A DNA stretch of 64,000 nucleotides. It comes from DATBHM01 sp963772375. Its GTDB lineage: Bacteria; Actinomycetota; UBA4738; JACQTL01. Positions 45,559 through 53,746 of the stretch are shown piece after piece. The position numbers and the translations under genes were made by a program. The stretch is taken from contig CAVYXG010000001.1 of NCBI GenBank assembly GCA_963772375.1, forward strand, positions 1,178,001-1,242,000, given 5' to 3'. A model generated the notes under the pieces. That model saw nothing but the letters and a program-made list of their open reading frames with translations, had not been told where the DNA came from and ran no database searches. How positions within the stretch are numbered: position 1 is the first letter of the stretch; each line of letters starts with the position of its first letter.

Positions 45559-46824
45559 CTACCGGACCGACGGGTCGCCTCTGATCCAGATCCCGACCTG
45601 CGCCGGGCGGACGGTGTCCACCACCGCGCCCCGGAGCAGACCCTGGACGTCGTCGAGGTCGACCTCGTCGCGGAGCCGCGCCGAGAACGTCGCCAGGATC
45701 CCGGCGGCGTCGTAGCGGCGGCGGGCGAACCGGCGGTCGAGGAAGCCCTGGATCCGCCGGCGCAGCGGCCGGACCATCGCGGCCACCAGCAGCGTGGACC
45801 CCGCGATCAGCAGTGGATCGCTCGTGCGGCCGAGGGCGGTGCCGATCCCCACCACCAGCACGGCGTAGATCGCCACCAGGATCGCGGTCAGCAGCCCGTA
45901 CGCCACGGTCCGCCGGATGATCCGGTCGATGTCGTACAGGCGGTACTTGAGGATCGCGATCGCGCACGTCACGGGCAGCGCCACGCCGTACCCGAGCAGG
46001 ATGACGAGCGGGAACAGCAGCGAGTCGCTCGGCAGGATGGTGAACGACAACAGGATGACGACCGCAAGGGCGATCGCCGTGGCCACCGTCGCAAACGACA
46101 GCCACCGCAGCTGCAGCCGGAGCTCGCCCGTCTCGCGGTGGGTGCGCACGACCGAACCCACCATGGCGACGACGACCAGCAGCAGGCCGACGAGCCAGAT
46201 CAGGCCGAGGGAGCCGTTCGGGTCGACGACGCGCAACCCGATCGGGTTCCGGATCGGCCGGGCCCCGGAGAGATCGATCGTCCGTTGCAGCATCCACACG
46301 ACGACGCCGAACGCGGTCAACAGTCCGGCGAGCCAGGCCACCCACCGCCACCTCCTCGACTGGAGGTGGCCGTCCGGGAACAGCAGGTAGAAGAATGTCG
46401 CCAGCCCGACGGGGAACACCAGCCAGCCCGTCCAGTCGTGCATCCAGGCCACCCACGGGACCGACGGAAGCGGATGACCGGTGGTGCCGCGGATGGCGTA
46501 CTGGTAGGAGATCCCCTGGACCGCGACGAGAACGGCCATGGCGAGGAACATCCATCCGATCGGGTTGCGTGGCCGGCGCGAGGCCAGCAGGGCTCCGATC
46601 AGCGAGAACCCGATGGGCAGCACGATGGTGTCGAGGCCCGCCTCGTCCAACGTGTGGATCGCCGAACGATTCAGGAACAGGAGCACGGCCACGGTCGCGG
46701 CGCCGAGCAGCCCGATCGCGCCGAGCGCCAGGGCCAGCCGAGGAACCCACCCGGGAACGTCGGCCGTTGGATCTGATCCTTGACCGCGAACAGCCGCCGC
46801 CTCACCCACTGGGCCGAGGATCAT
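45559..46824 (-). CDS. Polytopic membrane sensor-like protein lacking a kinase domain
   Basis: 421-aa membrane protein with about nine hydrophobic spans in residues 30-330, including LFLNRSAIHTLDEAGLDTIV, FFYLLFPDGHLQSRRWRW and CAIAILKYRLYDIDRIIRRT. This YRLYDIDR...RRT motif recurs in the N-terminal part of many actinobacterial and chloroflexal sensor histidine kinases. After RPLRRRIQGFLDRRFARRRYDAA comes a short region that reads like the linker to a kinase, but the protein ends at GIWIRGDPSVR before any His-box or ATPase domain. It may act as a sensor that signals through another protein. Its damaged paralogue is at 30590-31758. ATG at 46824 has a GAGCGG ribosome site. Confidence 0.82.
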   Translation of the reverse strand: MILGPVGEAAAVRGQGSDPTADVPGWVPRLALALGAIGLLGAATVAVLLFLNRSAIHTLDEAGLDTIVLPIGFSLIGALLASRRPRNPIGWMFLAMAVLVAVQGISYQYAIRGTTGHPLPSVPWVAWMHDWTGWLVFPVGLATFFYLLFPDGHLQSRRWRWVAWLAGLLTAFGVVVWMLQRTIDLSGARPIRNPIGLRVVDPNGSLGLIWLVGLLLVVVAMVGSVVRTHRETGELRLQLRWLSFATVATAIALAVVILLSFTILPSDSLLFPLVILLGYGVALPVTCAIAILKYRLYDIDRIIRRTVAYGLLTAILVAIYAVLVVGIGTALGRTSDPLLIAGSTLLVAAMVRPLRRRIQGFLDRRFARRRYDAAGILATFSARLRDEVDLDDVQGLLRGAVVDTVRPAQVGIWIRGDPSVR

Positions 46825-46886
46825 CCGCTCGTTGGACGCGTTCCGCAACGAGCTGCCACCGCCGCGCGCCTGCCCGGCGCACGGTG

Positions 46887-48077
46887 TCAGGCGGCCGGGT
46901 TGCGGATGATCAGCGCGTCGCCCTGGCCGCCGCCGCCACACAGGGTGGCGCCGCCGAGCTCCACGCCGCGCCGGCGCATCTCGAGCGCCAGCGTCAGGAC
47001 GAGCCGCGCACCGCTCGCACCGATCGGGTGCCCGAGCGCCACCGCGCCGCCGTTCACGTTCACGATGTCCTCGTCGGCGCCGAGCATCCGTGTGGCGTTC
47101 AGGGCCACCGAGGCGAAGGCCTCGTTGATCTCGAGCAGCCCGAGGTCGTGGACGTCCTTCCCGGCTTTCTTCAGCGCGTGCTGCATGGCGATGGCCGGAA
47201 CGGTGTGCAGGTAGGCGTAGCGTTCGGCGCTCATGCCGTGCGCCACGATCTCGGCGATCGGCGTGAGGCCGAGCTCCTCCGCCTTGTCGGCGCTCATCAC
47301 CACGGTCGCCGCCGCTCCGTCGGAGATCTGCGAGGCGTTCCCCGGCGTGATCGTCCCGTCCTTCACGAACGCCGGCTTGAGCTTCGCCAGGGACTCGGCC
47401 GTCGTGTCGCCCCGGATGCCCTCGTCGCGGGCGACCACCACAGGGTCGCCTTTGCGCTGCGGCACCTCGACGGGGACGACCTCCTCGTCGAACCGCCCGG
47501 CCTCCCAGGCGTCGGCGGCCCGCCGGTGGGAACGGGCCGACCAGGCGTCGGCGTCCTCACGCGACAGCTCGAGCTCGGCGTTCACCTCGTCCGAGGACTC
47601 GCCCATGTGCTGGTCGGTGAAGGTCGACCACAGGCCGTCGTAGACCATCGTGTCGACGAGGTCGGTGTTCCCCATGCGGGCCCCGAACCGGGCCTTGGGC
47701 AGCACGTAGGGGGCGTTGGTCATGGACTCCATGCCGCCCGCCACGGCGACCTCGATCTCTCCGGCCCGGATGAGCTGGTCGGCCAGCGCGATCGCGTTGA
47801 GACCCGACAGGCACACCTTGTTGATGGTGATGGCGGGGACCTCCTTCGGCAGGCCGGCGCCGATCGAAGCCTGCCGCGCAGTGATCTGGCCGGCCCCCGC
47901 CTGGAGCACCTGGCCCATGATCACGTAGTCGATCGAGGCCCCCTCGACGCCCGCCCGTGAGACGGCCTCGCGGATGGCGGCGGCGCCGAGGTCGACGGCC
48001 TTCAGGTCCTTGAATCCGCCGGCGAACCTCCCGATGGGGGTCCGGGCGCCGGCGACGATGACGGAACGGGTGCTCAT
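46887..48077 (-). CDS. Acetyl-CoA C-acetyltransferase (thiolase)
   Basis: 396-aa thiolase, biosynthetic type, which condenses two acetyl-CoA to acetoacetyl-CoA or cleaves ketoacyl-CoA. The nucleophilic cysteine is in NKVCLSGLNAIALA (about residue 89), the catalytic His in GHPIGASGARLV, and the second Cys in TLCGGGGQG near the end. ATG at 48077 has a GGGAGG site 6 nt upstream and TAGACT about 35 nt upstream. With the epimerase, carboxylase/reductase and carboxylase genes that follow, it fits acetyl-CoA assimilation through C4-C5 CoA esters, but it could equally serve beta-oxidation or PHB-type metabolism. Confidence 0.94.
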   Translation of the reverse strand: MSTRSVIVAGARTPIGRFAGGFKDLKAVDLGAAAIREAVSRAGVEGASIDYVIMGQVLQAGAGQITARQASIGAGLPKEVPAITINKVCLSGLNAIALADQLIRAGEIEVAVAGGMESMTNAPYVLPKARFGARMGNTDLVDTMVYDGLWSTFTDQHMGESSDEVNAELELSREDADAWSARSHRRAADAWEAGRFDEEVVPVEVPQRKGDPVVVARDEGIRGDTTAESLAKLKPAFVKDGTITPGNASQISDGAAATVVMSADKAEELGLTPIAEIVAHGMSAERYAYLHTVPAIAMQHALKKAGKDVHDLGLLEINEAFASVALNATRMLGADEDIVNVNGGAVALGHPIGASGARLVLTLALEMRRRGVELGGATLCGGGGQGDALIIRNPAA

Positions 48078-48109
48078 ATCGGCCTCCCGGGTACGTGGAC
48101 GACGGTCCA

Positions 48110-48115
48110 AGTCTA
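48110..48115 (-). promoter_or_regulatory. Candidate -10 element (TAGACT) for the thiolase gene
   Basis: Leftward TAGACT with an expected leader of about 26 nt. Between it and the rightward TACCGT box lies an inverted repeat GCCCCGC-CGG-GCGGGGC (48133-48149), possibly an operator for the divergent pair. Confidence 0.4.
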
Positions 48116-48152
48116 CCCAGGCCGGATTGGGGGCCCCGCCGGGCGGGGCAGG

Positions 48153-48158
48153 TACCGT
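48153..48158 (+). promoter_or_regulatory. Candidate -10 element (TACCGT) for the small membrane protein gene
   Basis: Rightward TACCGT 33 nt before the ATG at 48192, whose leader contains GGGAGGG as ribosome site. Confidence 0.3.
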
Positions 48159-48191
48159 GTCGATCCGTCGACCACCCAGGGAGGGAGCTCG

Positions 48192-48404
48192 ATGCAGTTC
48201 CAACCCGCACGGCTGTTCGGGCTCGTGCTGTTCGTGTCCACGCCGATCTTCATGCTCCTCGGCATCGTGAACGTGTTCTCCGCGTCGTCGGGCCTGGCCA
48301 AGGCCGTCGGGTTCTTCCAGATCCTGTCGCTCGGCAGCCTGGTGATCCTGATCGGGCTGTTCGTGTGGCACGCCCTCGACATCCGCATGAACCTCGCCGG
48401 CTGA
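48192..48404 (+). CDS. Small two-span membrane protein
   Basis: 70-aa hypothetical membrane protein. Two hydrophobic segments are visible (residues about 9-28, FGLVLFVSTPIFMLLGIVN; about 40-60, FFQILSLGSLVILIGLFVW), separated by a short loop with both ends hydrophilic. GGGAGGG lies 6 nt before the ATG, supporting real translation. It diverges from the thiolase gene and converges with the AAA protease gene. There is no recognised family or function. Confidence 0.7.
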   Translation: MQFQPARLFGLVLFVSTPIFMLLGIVNVFSASSGLAKAVGFFQILSLGSLVILIGLFVWHALDIRMNLAG

Positions 48405-48473
48405 CCGGGCGGCGCGCCGGCGCCGGGCGGCGGGCAGCGGCCCGGCTCCGGTGGCGGGTTCAGCGCGTAGCGC

Positions 48474-50276
48474 TCAGGCCGGCGAGGTCGCCTTCCGCGC
48501 GGTGATCGCGTCCTCGATGACCTCGGTGATGGCCACGCCGACCAGCTCGTCGCGGGCGATCAGCGCGTCCCGGAGCGCCATCACGACGTCCTCGTTCTCC
48601 TCGAGCAGGGCGGCGACCCGTTCCTTCTGCGTGTCGAGGATGTCCTCGACACGCCGCTTGCCCTCGGCGTCGCCGAGGACCTTGCCGACCAGGTTGGACG
48701 CGTTGATCGGCCCCGAGCTGAGGGCCTCGTAGGAGATGAGGGACCCGGCCATGCCGAGCGCGCCCACCATGGTGGCCGCGACCTCAGTGGCCGAGGCCAG
48801 GTCGTTGGCCGGCCCGGTGCCGCTCTCGCCGAGGAACGCCTCTTCCGAGACCAGCCCGCCGAGCGCGATGGCCACGGCGGCCTCGAGCTCCGCCTTCGAC
48901 TTGGTGTACCGCTCCTCGGTATCGCCGTGCGCCAGCATGCCGAGCGACCTGCTGCGCTTGATGATCGACAGGACCTCGAGCCGGCGGCCGATGCCGAGGA
49001 AGTACGCCGCCGTGGCGTGGCCGGCCTCGTGGGTGGCCACCGCGCGGCGTTCGTCATCCGTGTAGGCCACGGGCTGACGCAGTCCGACCTCCTCGGTGAT
49101 CCGGGCCTCGTACACGTCGTCGATGTTCATCTGCCGGCGCCCGTCGCGGAGCGCGACCAGGAGCGCCTCGTCGAAGAGGTGCTCGATCATCACCGGCGTG
49201 TACCCCAGCGTGTCGTGGGCGAGGCGTTCGCGGGCGGCGTCCTCGTCGAGCTGGACGTGGTGCGCCTTCTTCGCCATGAAGAAGTCGATCAGGTCGCGCC
49301 GCCCCTGCTTGGTCGGCAGGTCGAAGTAGAGGCGCCGGTCGAACCGCCCGGGACGGAGCAGCGCGGGGTCGAGGTCGTCGGCCCGGTTGGTCGCCGCGAT
49401 GACCATGATGTTGGAGTAGGCCGCCGGCTTGGTCTTGATGCGCCACCGCCCGGGCAGGTAGCCGTTCAGCCGCTGCACGAACCCGTAGGCGATCCGTTTC
49501 ATCGGCGCCGGCTGGTCGAACGACTGCATCTGGATCAGGAGCTCGTTGACGGTCCCGCCGTCGCCGGTGCTGATCGTGTTCGACACCGCGAGGTTGCCCG
49601 TACGGGGCGCCGGCGACATGGCGAGCCCGCCCCTCGTCGCCCCCACGGCGTCGATCTCCTCGATGAACCCGATCGCGCCGCCCTCCTTCCGCGCCGCCCG
49701 CCGGAGGGCCCGGAAGAACGCCCGGATCCGCGACGCGGTCATCCCGTGGAACGCCGAGCGGAACGCGGGCGAGGAGACGAACAGGAACGGCACCCCCGCC
49801 TGCTTGGCCATGGCCTTCGCCATGAACGTCTTGCCGGTGCCGGGCGGGCCCTCGAACAGCACCCCACGGCGGGGGTTGCCGCCCAGCTCGTCGCGGAACG
49901 TCGCGTAGCCGAGGAAGACGTCCAGGGTGCGCTCGACCTCCTGCACCTGGGGGTCGAGGCCGCGGAGCTCCGACAGGCCCACCTCGATGTCCTCGGGCCG
50001 GATCATCACGTGCGGCGAACGGGCCATGGTGACCACCGGGATGAGGGTGACGAGCCCGAGCATGACCACGAGCACGATGGCCGGCAGGTAGGGGGTCATC
50101 CAGCCCGGGACCGCCGGAGCCAGCCAGTCGTGCGTGGCGTAGCGGTACCAGAGGTAGCCGTCCACGATGACGAAGACGAGGAACAACCGGAGGACTCGGC
50201 GGCGCCACGTGCGCGCCCGAGCGCGGGCGACGTCGGCGCGGCCTGCCCGGAGGATCGCGGAGCCTTCGCTCGCCAT
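48474..50276 (-). CDS. FtsH-like membrane AAA+ metalloprotease, atypical
   Basis: 600-aa protein with two N-terminal membrane spans (about 27-46 and 62-85), an AAA+ module and an M41-like peptidase. Walker A is GPPGTGKT (about 142-149). Walker B reads IGFIEEIDAVG, where FtsH normally has FIDEIDAVG. LLRPGRFDRRLYF is the arginine-finger region. About 70 extra residues lie between Walker B and the sensor-1 motif (NIMVIAATN), including a Gly/Ser/Thr-rich loop. The zinc site HEAGH is near residue 414 and GPANDLASAT supplies the third ligand. It should extract and degrade membrane proteins. ATG at 50276 is chosen for its GGAAAGGA site; a longer frame extends to 50330. Confidence 0.88.
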   Translation of the reverse strand: MASEGSAILRAGRADVARARARTWRRRVLRLFLVFVIVDGYLWYRYATHDWLAPAVPGWMTPYLPAIVLVVMLGLVTLIPVVTMARSPHVMIRPEDIEVGLSELRGLDPQVQEVERTLDVFLGYATFRDELGGNPRRGVLFEGPPGTGKTFMAKAMAKQAGVPFLFVSSPAFRSAFHGMTASRIRAFFRALRRAARKEGGAIGFIEEIDAVGATRGGLAMSPAPRTGNLAVSNTISTGDGGTVNELLIQMQSFDQPAPMKRIAYGFVQRLNGYLPGRWRIKTKPAAYSNIMVIAATNRADDLDPALLRPGRFDRRLYFDLPTKQGRRDLIDFFMAKKAHHVQLDEDAARERLAHDTLGYTPVMIEHLFDEALLVALRDGRRQMNIDDVYEARITEEVGLRQPVAYTDDERRAVATHEAGHATAAYFLGIGRRLEVLSIIKRSRSLGMLAHGDTEERYTKSKAELEAAVAIALGGLVSEEAFLGESGTGPANDLASATEVAATMVGALGMAGSLISYEALSSGPINASNLVGKVLGDAEGKRRVEDILDTQKERVAALLEENEDVVMALRDALIARDELVGVAITEVIEDAITARKATSPA

Positions 50277-50293
50277 GTGCGCGGTCCTTTCCT

Positions 50294-50307
50294 GATGTCG
50301 GGACATC
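50294..50307. promoter_or_regulatory. Perfect palindrome in the leader of the AAA protease gene
   Basis: GATGTC-GG-GACATC, a 6-2-6 inverted repeat centred 25 nt before the protease ATG and downstream of its predicted -10. It suits a repressor site. The divergent gene at 50535 encodes a helix-turn-helix protein that could bind here. Confidence 0.35.
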
Positions 50308-50333
50308 GCCGGCACCCCCCAACCGTTCACGGA

Positions 50334-50339
50334 AGCCTA
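50334..50339 (-). promoter_or_regulatory. Candidate -10 element (TAGGCT) for the AAA protease gene
   Basis: Leftward TAGGCT 57 nt before the ATG. The predicted leader would carry the palindrome at 50294-50307 and the GGAAAGGA ribosome site. Confidence 0.4.
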
Positions 50340-50468
50340 TCCAGGGTCGCGCCGGAAGGCATCGGCCCTTCGGCGAGGAGGCGGGGCCATTCGGTCCCTG
50401 CCGGGCGACGGAGTCCGCCGGGGTGGTCCCGACGCCTGCATCGAGGCTGCCGCGCACGGACGGGACCG

Positions 50469-50474
50469 GTATCG
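50469..50474 (+). promoter_or_regulatory. Candidate -10 element (TATCGT) for the HTH gene
   Basis: Rightward TATCGT about 60 nt before the ATG at 50535, facing the protease promoter. Confidence 0.3.
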
Positions 50475-50534
50475 TGCAGCGGCATTGCGGCGTGGGGTCG
50501 CTCGAGTGGCTTCGCCCCACCGAAAGGCGGCGCC

Positions 50535-50924
50535 ATGGCCAGGAAGAAGCTGGAACCGGTGGACGAGTCCACCGCCCGAACCATCGGCGGGCTCTTGCGC
50601 GGCCTCCGCCGGGCGGCCGGATACCGGGCCGTGCGGGACGCCGCGGCGCGTCCGGACTGCCCGGCGGCCCAGCAGACGATCTATGCGTACGAGCGGGGCG
50701 GGCTGGTTCCGTCGTTGAAGCAGTTCATGGAGCTGGTGGAGTTCTACGCGTTCCGGGGCCGCGACAGCCTCGGCGAGGCCGAACGGCTGGCCCTCCGGTA
50801 CCAGGCCGTGGCGGCGATGGCGCGGGCGCTCGCCCTCCCGGCCTACCACGTGACCGAGGCGCTGGACCTGATCGCGCGGCTCCAGCCCGAGCCCGCCCGG
50901 AGTCGCCGGCGCGGCGCCGACTGA
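50535..50924 (+). CDS. Small helix-turn-helix (XRE-like) regulator
   Basis: 129-aa putative DNA-binding protein. Residues about 15-72 fit an XRE-type helix-turn-helix with RTIGGLLRGLRRAAGYRAVRDAAA and QTIYAYERGGLVPSLKQF, where the second part is the recognition helix and turn (compare ..IS.YE.G...P.L..L). The C-terminal half is helical and may dimerise. It lies 18 nt before the methylmalonyl-CoA epimerase gene on the same strand and is divergent from the AAA protease gene, whose leader carries a palindrome. The target is unknown. Confidence 0.78.
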   Translation: MARKKLEPVDESTARTIGGLLRGLRRAAGYRAVRDAAARPDCPAAQQTIYAYERGGLVPSLKQFMELVEFYAFRGRDSLGEAERLALRYQAVAAMARALALPAYHVTEALDLIARLQPEPARSRRRGAD

Positions 50925-50942
50925 AACGAGGAGCGAGGCTGC

Positions 50943-51389
50943 ATGGACCAGGAGCAGGCGTTGCGGGCCACCGGGATCGGGGCGACCGACATCGACCACG
51001 TCGGGATCGCCGTCCGCGACCTCGAGGCGGCCGTGGAGCACTACCACATGGTGTTCGGGTCCGAGCCCGTCCACCGGGAGACCATCGATTCCGACGGTGT
51101 GCGGGAGGCGCTGTTCGCGGTCGGGGGCTCGTTCGTCCAGCTGCTGGCGCCGACCGGGCCGGACACGCCGGTCGGGCGGTTCCTCGAACGGCGCGGTGAG
51201 GGCGTCCACCACGTGGGGTACCGCGTGCCGGACGTCGCGGCCGCGCTCGGGCATCTGCGGGAGCACGGCGTCGTGCTGGCCGACCAGCACCCCCGGCCGG
51301 GATCCCGCGGGACGACGGTTGGGTTCGTCCATCCGAAGAGCTTCGCGGGGGTCCTGGTCGAGCTCGTGCAGGAGGAACCCTCCCCGTGA
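50943..51389 (+). CDS. mce: Methylmalonyl-CoA epimerase (VOC family)
   Basis: 148-aa glyoxalase/VOC-fold epimerase. IDHVGIAVRDLEAAVEHYHMVFG at about residues 17-39 holds the first metal-binding His; a conserved FVQLLAPTGPDTPVGRFLERRG loop and GVHHVGYRVPDVAAAL with the second His follow, and VLVELVQ holds the C-terminal Glu. This is the signature of (2R/2S)-methylmalonyl-CoA epimerase, which links propionyl-CoA carboxylase to methylmalonyl-CoA mutase. The mutase is not in the window. Its stop overlaps the next ATG (ATGA). Confidence 0.93.
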   Translation: MDQEQALRATGIGATDIDHVGIAVRDLEAAVEHYHMVFGSEPVHRETIDSDGVREALFAVGGSFVQLLAPTGPDTPVGRFLERRGEGVHHVGYRVPDVAAALGHLREHGVVLADQHPRPGSRGTTVGFVHPKSFAGVLVELVQEEPSP

Positions 51390-51761
51390 CCTATTCCATC
51401 GTCGCCAGGGACCGCGACACGGGCGAGCTTGGGGTCGCCGTGCAGACGCGGTGGTTCAACGTGGGCGCTGCTGTCCCCTGGGCCGAACCCGGCGTCGGGC
51501 GCGGCGGCGACGCAGTCGTTCGCCGAGGTCTGCTACGGGCCCAAAGGGCTGGCCCTGATGCGCGAGGGCGCAACGGCGTCAGGGGCGCTCGACCGGCTGC
51601 GGAGCGGGGACGGCGGCGAGGCCCGCCGGCAGGTGGCCTTTGTGGACGCGAGCAGCGGGGTCGCGGTGTTCACGGGCTCGGGCTGCGTCGCCGAGGCGGG
51701 CGACGTCACCGGCGACGGCGTCAGCGCCCAGGCGAAGTTGGAACCCGGAGAGACGCCGTGA
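51386..51761 (+). pseudogene. Frameshifted and truncated DUF1028 gene
   Basis: The first 35 codons read TYSIVARDRDTGELGVAVQT...VPWAEPGVG, the start of a DUF1028 (Ntn-hydrolase-like) protein. The match then switches frame: another frame continues ATQSFAEVCYGPKGL, LRSGDGGEARRQVAFVDASSG, FTGSGCVAEAGDVTGDGVSAQ and ends at 51761. Removing one G from the GGG at 51497-51499 joins the frames exactly as GVGAAATQSF. The joined product would still be about 125 aa, lacking the second half of a usual 220-300-aa DUF1028 protein. So the gene is broken, or the G is an assembly error in an already shortened gene. Its end overlaps the next GTG (GTGA). Confidence 0.75.
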
Positions 51762-52936
51762 CGACGACCCTCAAGGCCGACGCCCGCGCCCGCGTGGAGG
51801 CTGCGCGCGAGTCGCTGCTGTCGCTGTCCCACCGCATCCACGACGAGCCCGAGCTGGGATACGAGGAGGAACACGCCGCCGGGTGGCTGTGCGATGCCCT
51901 CGACGCGGGGGGCCTGCGGGTCGAACGCGGCGTCGCCGGCCTGTCGACCGCGTTCGCCGCGCGCGCCGGTTCCGGGCCGCTGCACCTCGCCATCTGCGCC
52001 GAGTACGACGCCCTGCCGGAGATCGGCCACGCCTGCGGGCACAACGTGATCGCCGCGGCCGCCGTCGGCGCCGCCCTCGCACTCGCTCCGATCGCCGACG
52101 AGGCGGGGATCACCCTGACCGTGCTCGGGACGCCGGCCGAGGAGGGAGGCGGCGGCAAGATCGTCATGCTGGAGGGCGGCTCGTTCGACGGCGTCCACGC
52201 GGCGATGATGGTCCACCCGGCGCCGTTCGAGATGCTCGAGTTCCCCGTGATCGCGGCGACGTCGTTCGACATCCGGTACACGGGCAAGGCGGCGCACTCG
52301 TCGGCGTTCCCCGAGCTCGGGATCAACGCGGCGGACGCGTTCGTCGTGGCCCAGACGGCGATCGGGCTGCTCCGTGAGCACATCCGGGGCACCGACCGCA
52401 TCCACGGCATCGTGACCAAGGGCGGCGACGCCCCCAACGTGGTCCCGGACGACGCGACCGGGCTGTGGATGGCCAGGTCGACCACACTCCGCGAGCTCGA
52501 GGACCTGGTGCCGCGGGTCCTGCGGTGCTTCGAGGCCGGGGCCCTCGCGACCGGGGCCACCCTCGACATCACGCGGTACCCGCCGTACGCCGAGATGCTC
52601 CACGACGCCGGCCTGCTCGAGGCGTACCGGGCCAACGCCGAGGCGATCGGCCGGTTCTTCCCGGATCTGGGCGAGGCGGCGAAGCGGGCGAGCGCGTCGA
52701 CCGACATGGGGAACGTGTCCCTGCGGATCCCGTCGATCCACCCCATGATCGGCGTCGATGCCGGGGGCGCCGTGAACCACCAGGCGGAGTTCGCGGCCGC
52801 CTGCGCGACCCCGTCGGCCGACGAGGCCGCGATCGCGGGTGCCGTCGCGATGGCGTGGACGGCCATCGACGCGGCCGCCGAAGGTCCGCTCCGTGACCGG
52901 CTGCTGGCGAACGGCGCCTTCCGGGCCGGAGTCTGA
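51758..52936 (+). CDS. M20-family amidohydrolase
   Basis: 392-aa metal-dependent amidohydrolase of peptidase family M20D (aminobenzoyl-glutamate, indole-3-acetyl-amino-acid or N-acyl-amino-acid hydrolases). The metal motif AEYDALPEIGHACGHNV (about residues 85-102) carries Asp, Cys/His ligands; GTPAEEGGGGK holds the Glu pair, and MMVHPAP and IHGIVTKGGDAPNVVPD follow. The dimerisation domain lies at about 175-290. GTG at 51758 overlaps the stop of the broken DUF1028 gene. The substrate is probably an N-acylated or amide-linked compound; it cannot be specified. Confidence 0.9.
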   Translation: MTTTLKADARARVEAARESLLSLSHRIHDEPELGYEEEHAAGWLCDALDAGGLRVERGVAGLSTAFAARAGSGPLHLAICAEYDALPEIGHACGHNVIAAAAVGAALALAPIADEAGITLTVLGTPAEEGGGGKIVMLEGGSFDGVHAAMMVHPAPFEMLEFPVIAATSFDIRYTGKAAHSSAFPELGINAADAFVVAQTAIGLLREHIRGTDRIHGIVTKGGDAPNVVPDDATGLWMARSTTLRELEDLVPRVLRCFEAGALATGATLDITRYPPYAEMLHDAGLLEAYRANAEAIGRFFPDLGEAAKRASASTDMGNVSLRIPSIHPMIGVDAGGAVNHQAEFAAACATPSADEAAIAGAVAMAWTAIDAAAEGPLRDRLLANGAFRAGV

Positions 52937-52944
52937 GCGCCGGC

Positions 52945-53625
52945 GTGGGACACGCGGACGAACGCGACGCCGACACCGGGCGGAGGTTCCGGGGGCTGCT
53001 CCTCGACTACGGCGGGGTGATGACCACCTCGATGGCACGCGCGTTCGCCGCGTTCGCGATGGAGGCCGGCGTGGATCCCGCGCGGTTCAAGGCCGTGATC
53101 GACGAGGCGTACGGAGGCGGCGATCCGCACGGCATGGTGGCGGGGGTCGAGCGCGGAACGACCCCGCTGACCGAGTTCGAGCGGTGGCTGGCCGAGCGCC
53201 TCTCCCCCGGCGCCGCCCGGCCGGTGGAGGCCGAGGGATTGAAGGAGCGGCTGTTCGCCGGCATGGAGCCGGACGCGGCCATGGCGGCCGCGGTCGCTCG
53301 GGCCCGGACGCACGGCATCCGGACCGCCCTCGTGTCGAACTCCTGGGGCGAGTCGGGCTACGAGCGGGACCGGCTCGGGGAACTGTTCGACGCGGTGGTC
53401 ATCTCGGCCGACGTCGGGCTGCGCAAGCCCGACCGGGAGATCTTCCTGCTCGCCGCGGAGCTGATCGGCCTCCAACCCGAGGAGTGCGTGTTCGTCGATG
53501 ACCTCCTGCACAACGCGGACGGGGCCCGGGCGGTCGGGATGGAGGCCGTGGTCCATCGCAGCGCGGAGTTCACCATCCCCCGCCTCGAGGGGCTGTTCGG
53601 AGTCACCCTCGACTCCACCGGGTGA
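52945..53625 (+). CDS. HAD-superfamily hydrolase
   Basis: 226-aa haloacid-dehalogenase-type hydrolase, probably a phosphatase. Motif I is LLLDYGGVM (nucleophile Asp near residue 20), with a helical cap from about 30-100. Motif II is LVSNSWG, the Lys of motif III lies in GLRKPDREIF, and motif IV is FVDDLLHN. The DYGGVM form with a following helical cap resembles the epoxide-hydrolase N-terminal-like HAD subgroup. GTG at 52945 lies 8 nt after the preceding stop, so it is cotranscribed with the amidohydrolase. The substrate is unknown. Confidence 0.88.
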   Translation: MGHADERDADTGRRFRGLLLDYGGVMTTSMARAFAAFAMEAGVDPARFKAVIDEAYGGGDPHGMVAGVERGTTPLTEFERWLAERLSPGAARPVEAEGLKERLFAGMEPDAAMAAAVARARTHGIRTALVSNSWGESGYERDRLGELFDAVVISADVGLRKPDREIFLLAAELIGLQPEECVFVDDLLHNADGARAVGMEAVVHRSAEFTIPRLEGLFGVTLDSTG

Positions 53626-53701
53626 GGGCGGTCGCCTTCGCGTCGCTGGCGGCGGCCTGCTCGCGCAGGCGGGCGTCATCGGGGGCCTGATGGCCTGAGC
53701 G

Positions 53702-53717
53702 CCGGGTCGTGACCCGG
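53702..53717. terminator. Hairpin between convergent genes (first)
   Basis: CCGGGT-CGTG-ACCCGG, 6-bp stem and 4-nt loop, between the HAD gene end (53625) and the reductase gene end (53747). It is terminator-like by position. Confidence 0.35.
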
Positions 53718-53721
53718 GCCC

Positions 53722-53744
53722 CGGCGGGAGCGGAGGGCCCGCCG
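53722..53744. terminator. Hairpin between convergent genes (second)
   Basis: CGGCGGG (53722-53728) pairs with CCCGCCG (53738-53744) across a 9-nt loop, directly after the reductase stop. Together with the hairpin at 53702 it forms a likely two-way terminator. Confidence 0.4.
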
Positions 53745-53746
53745 AT

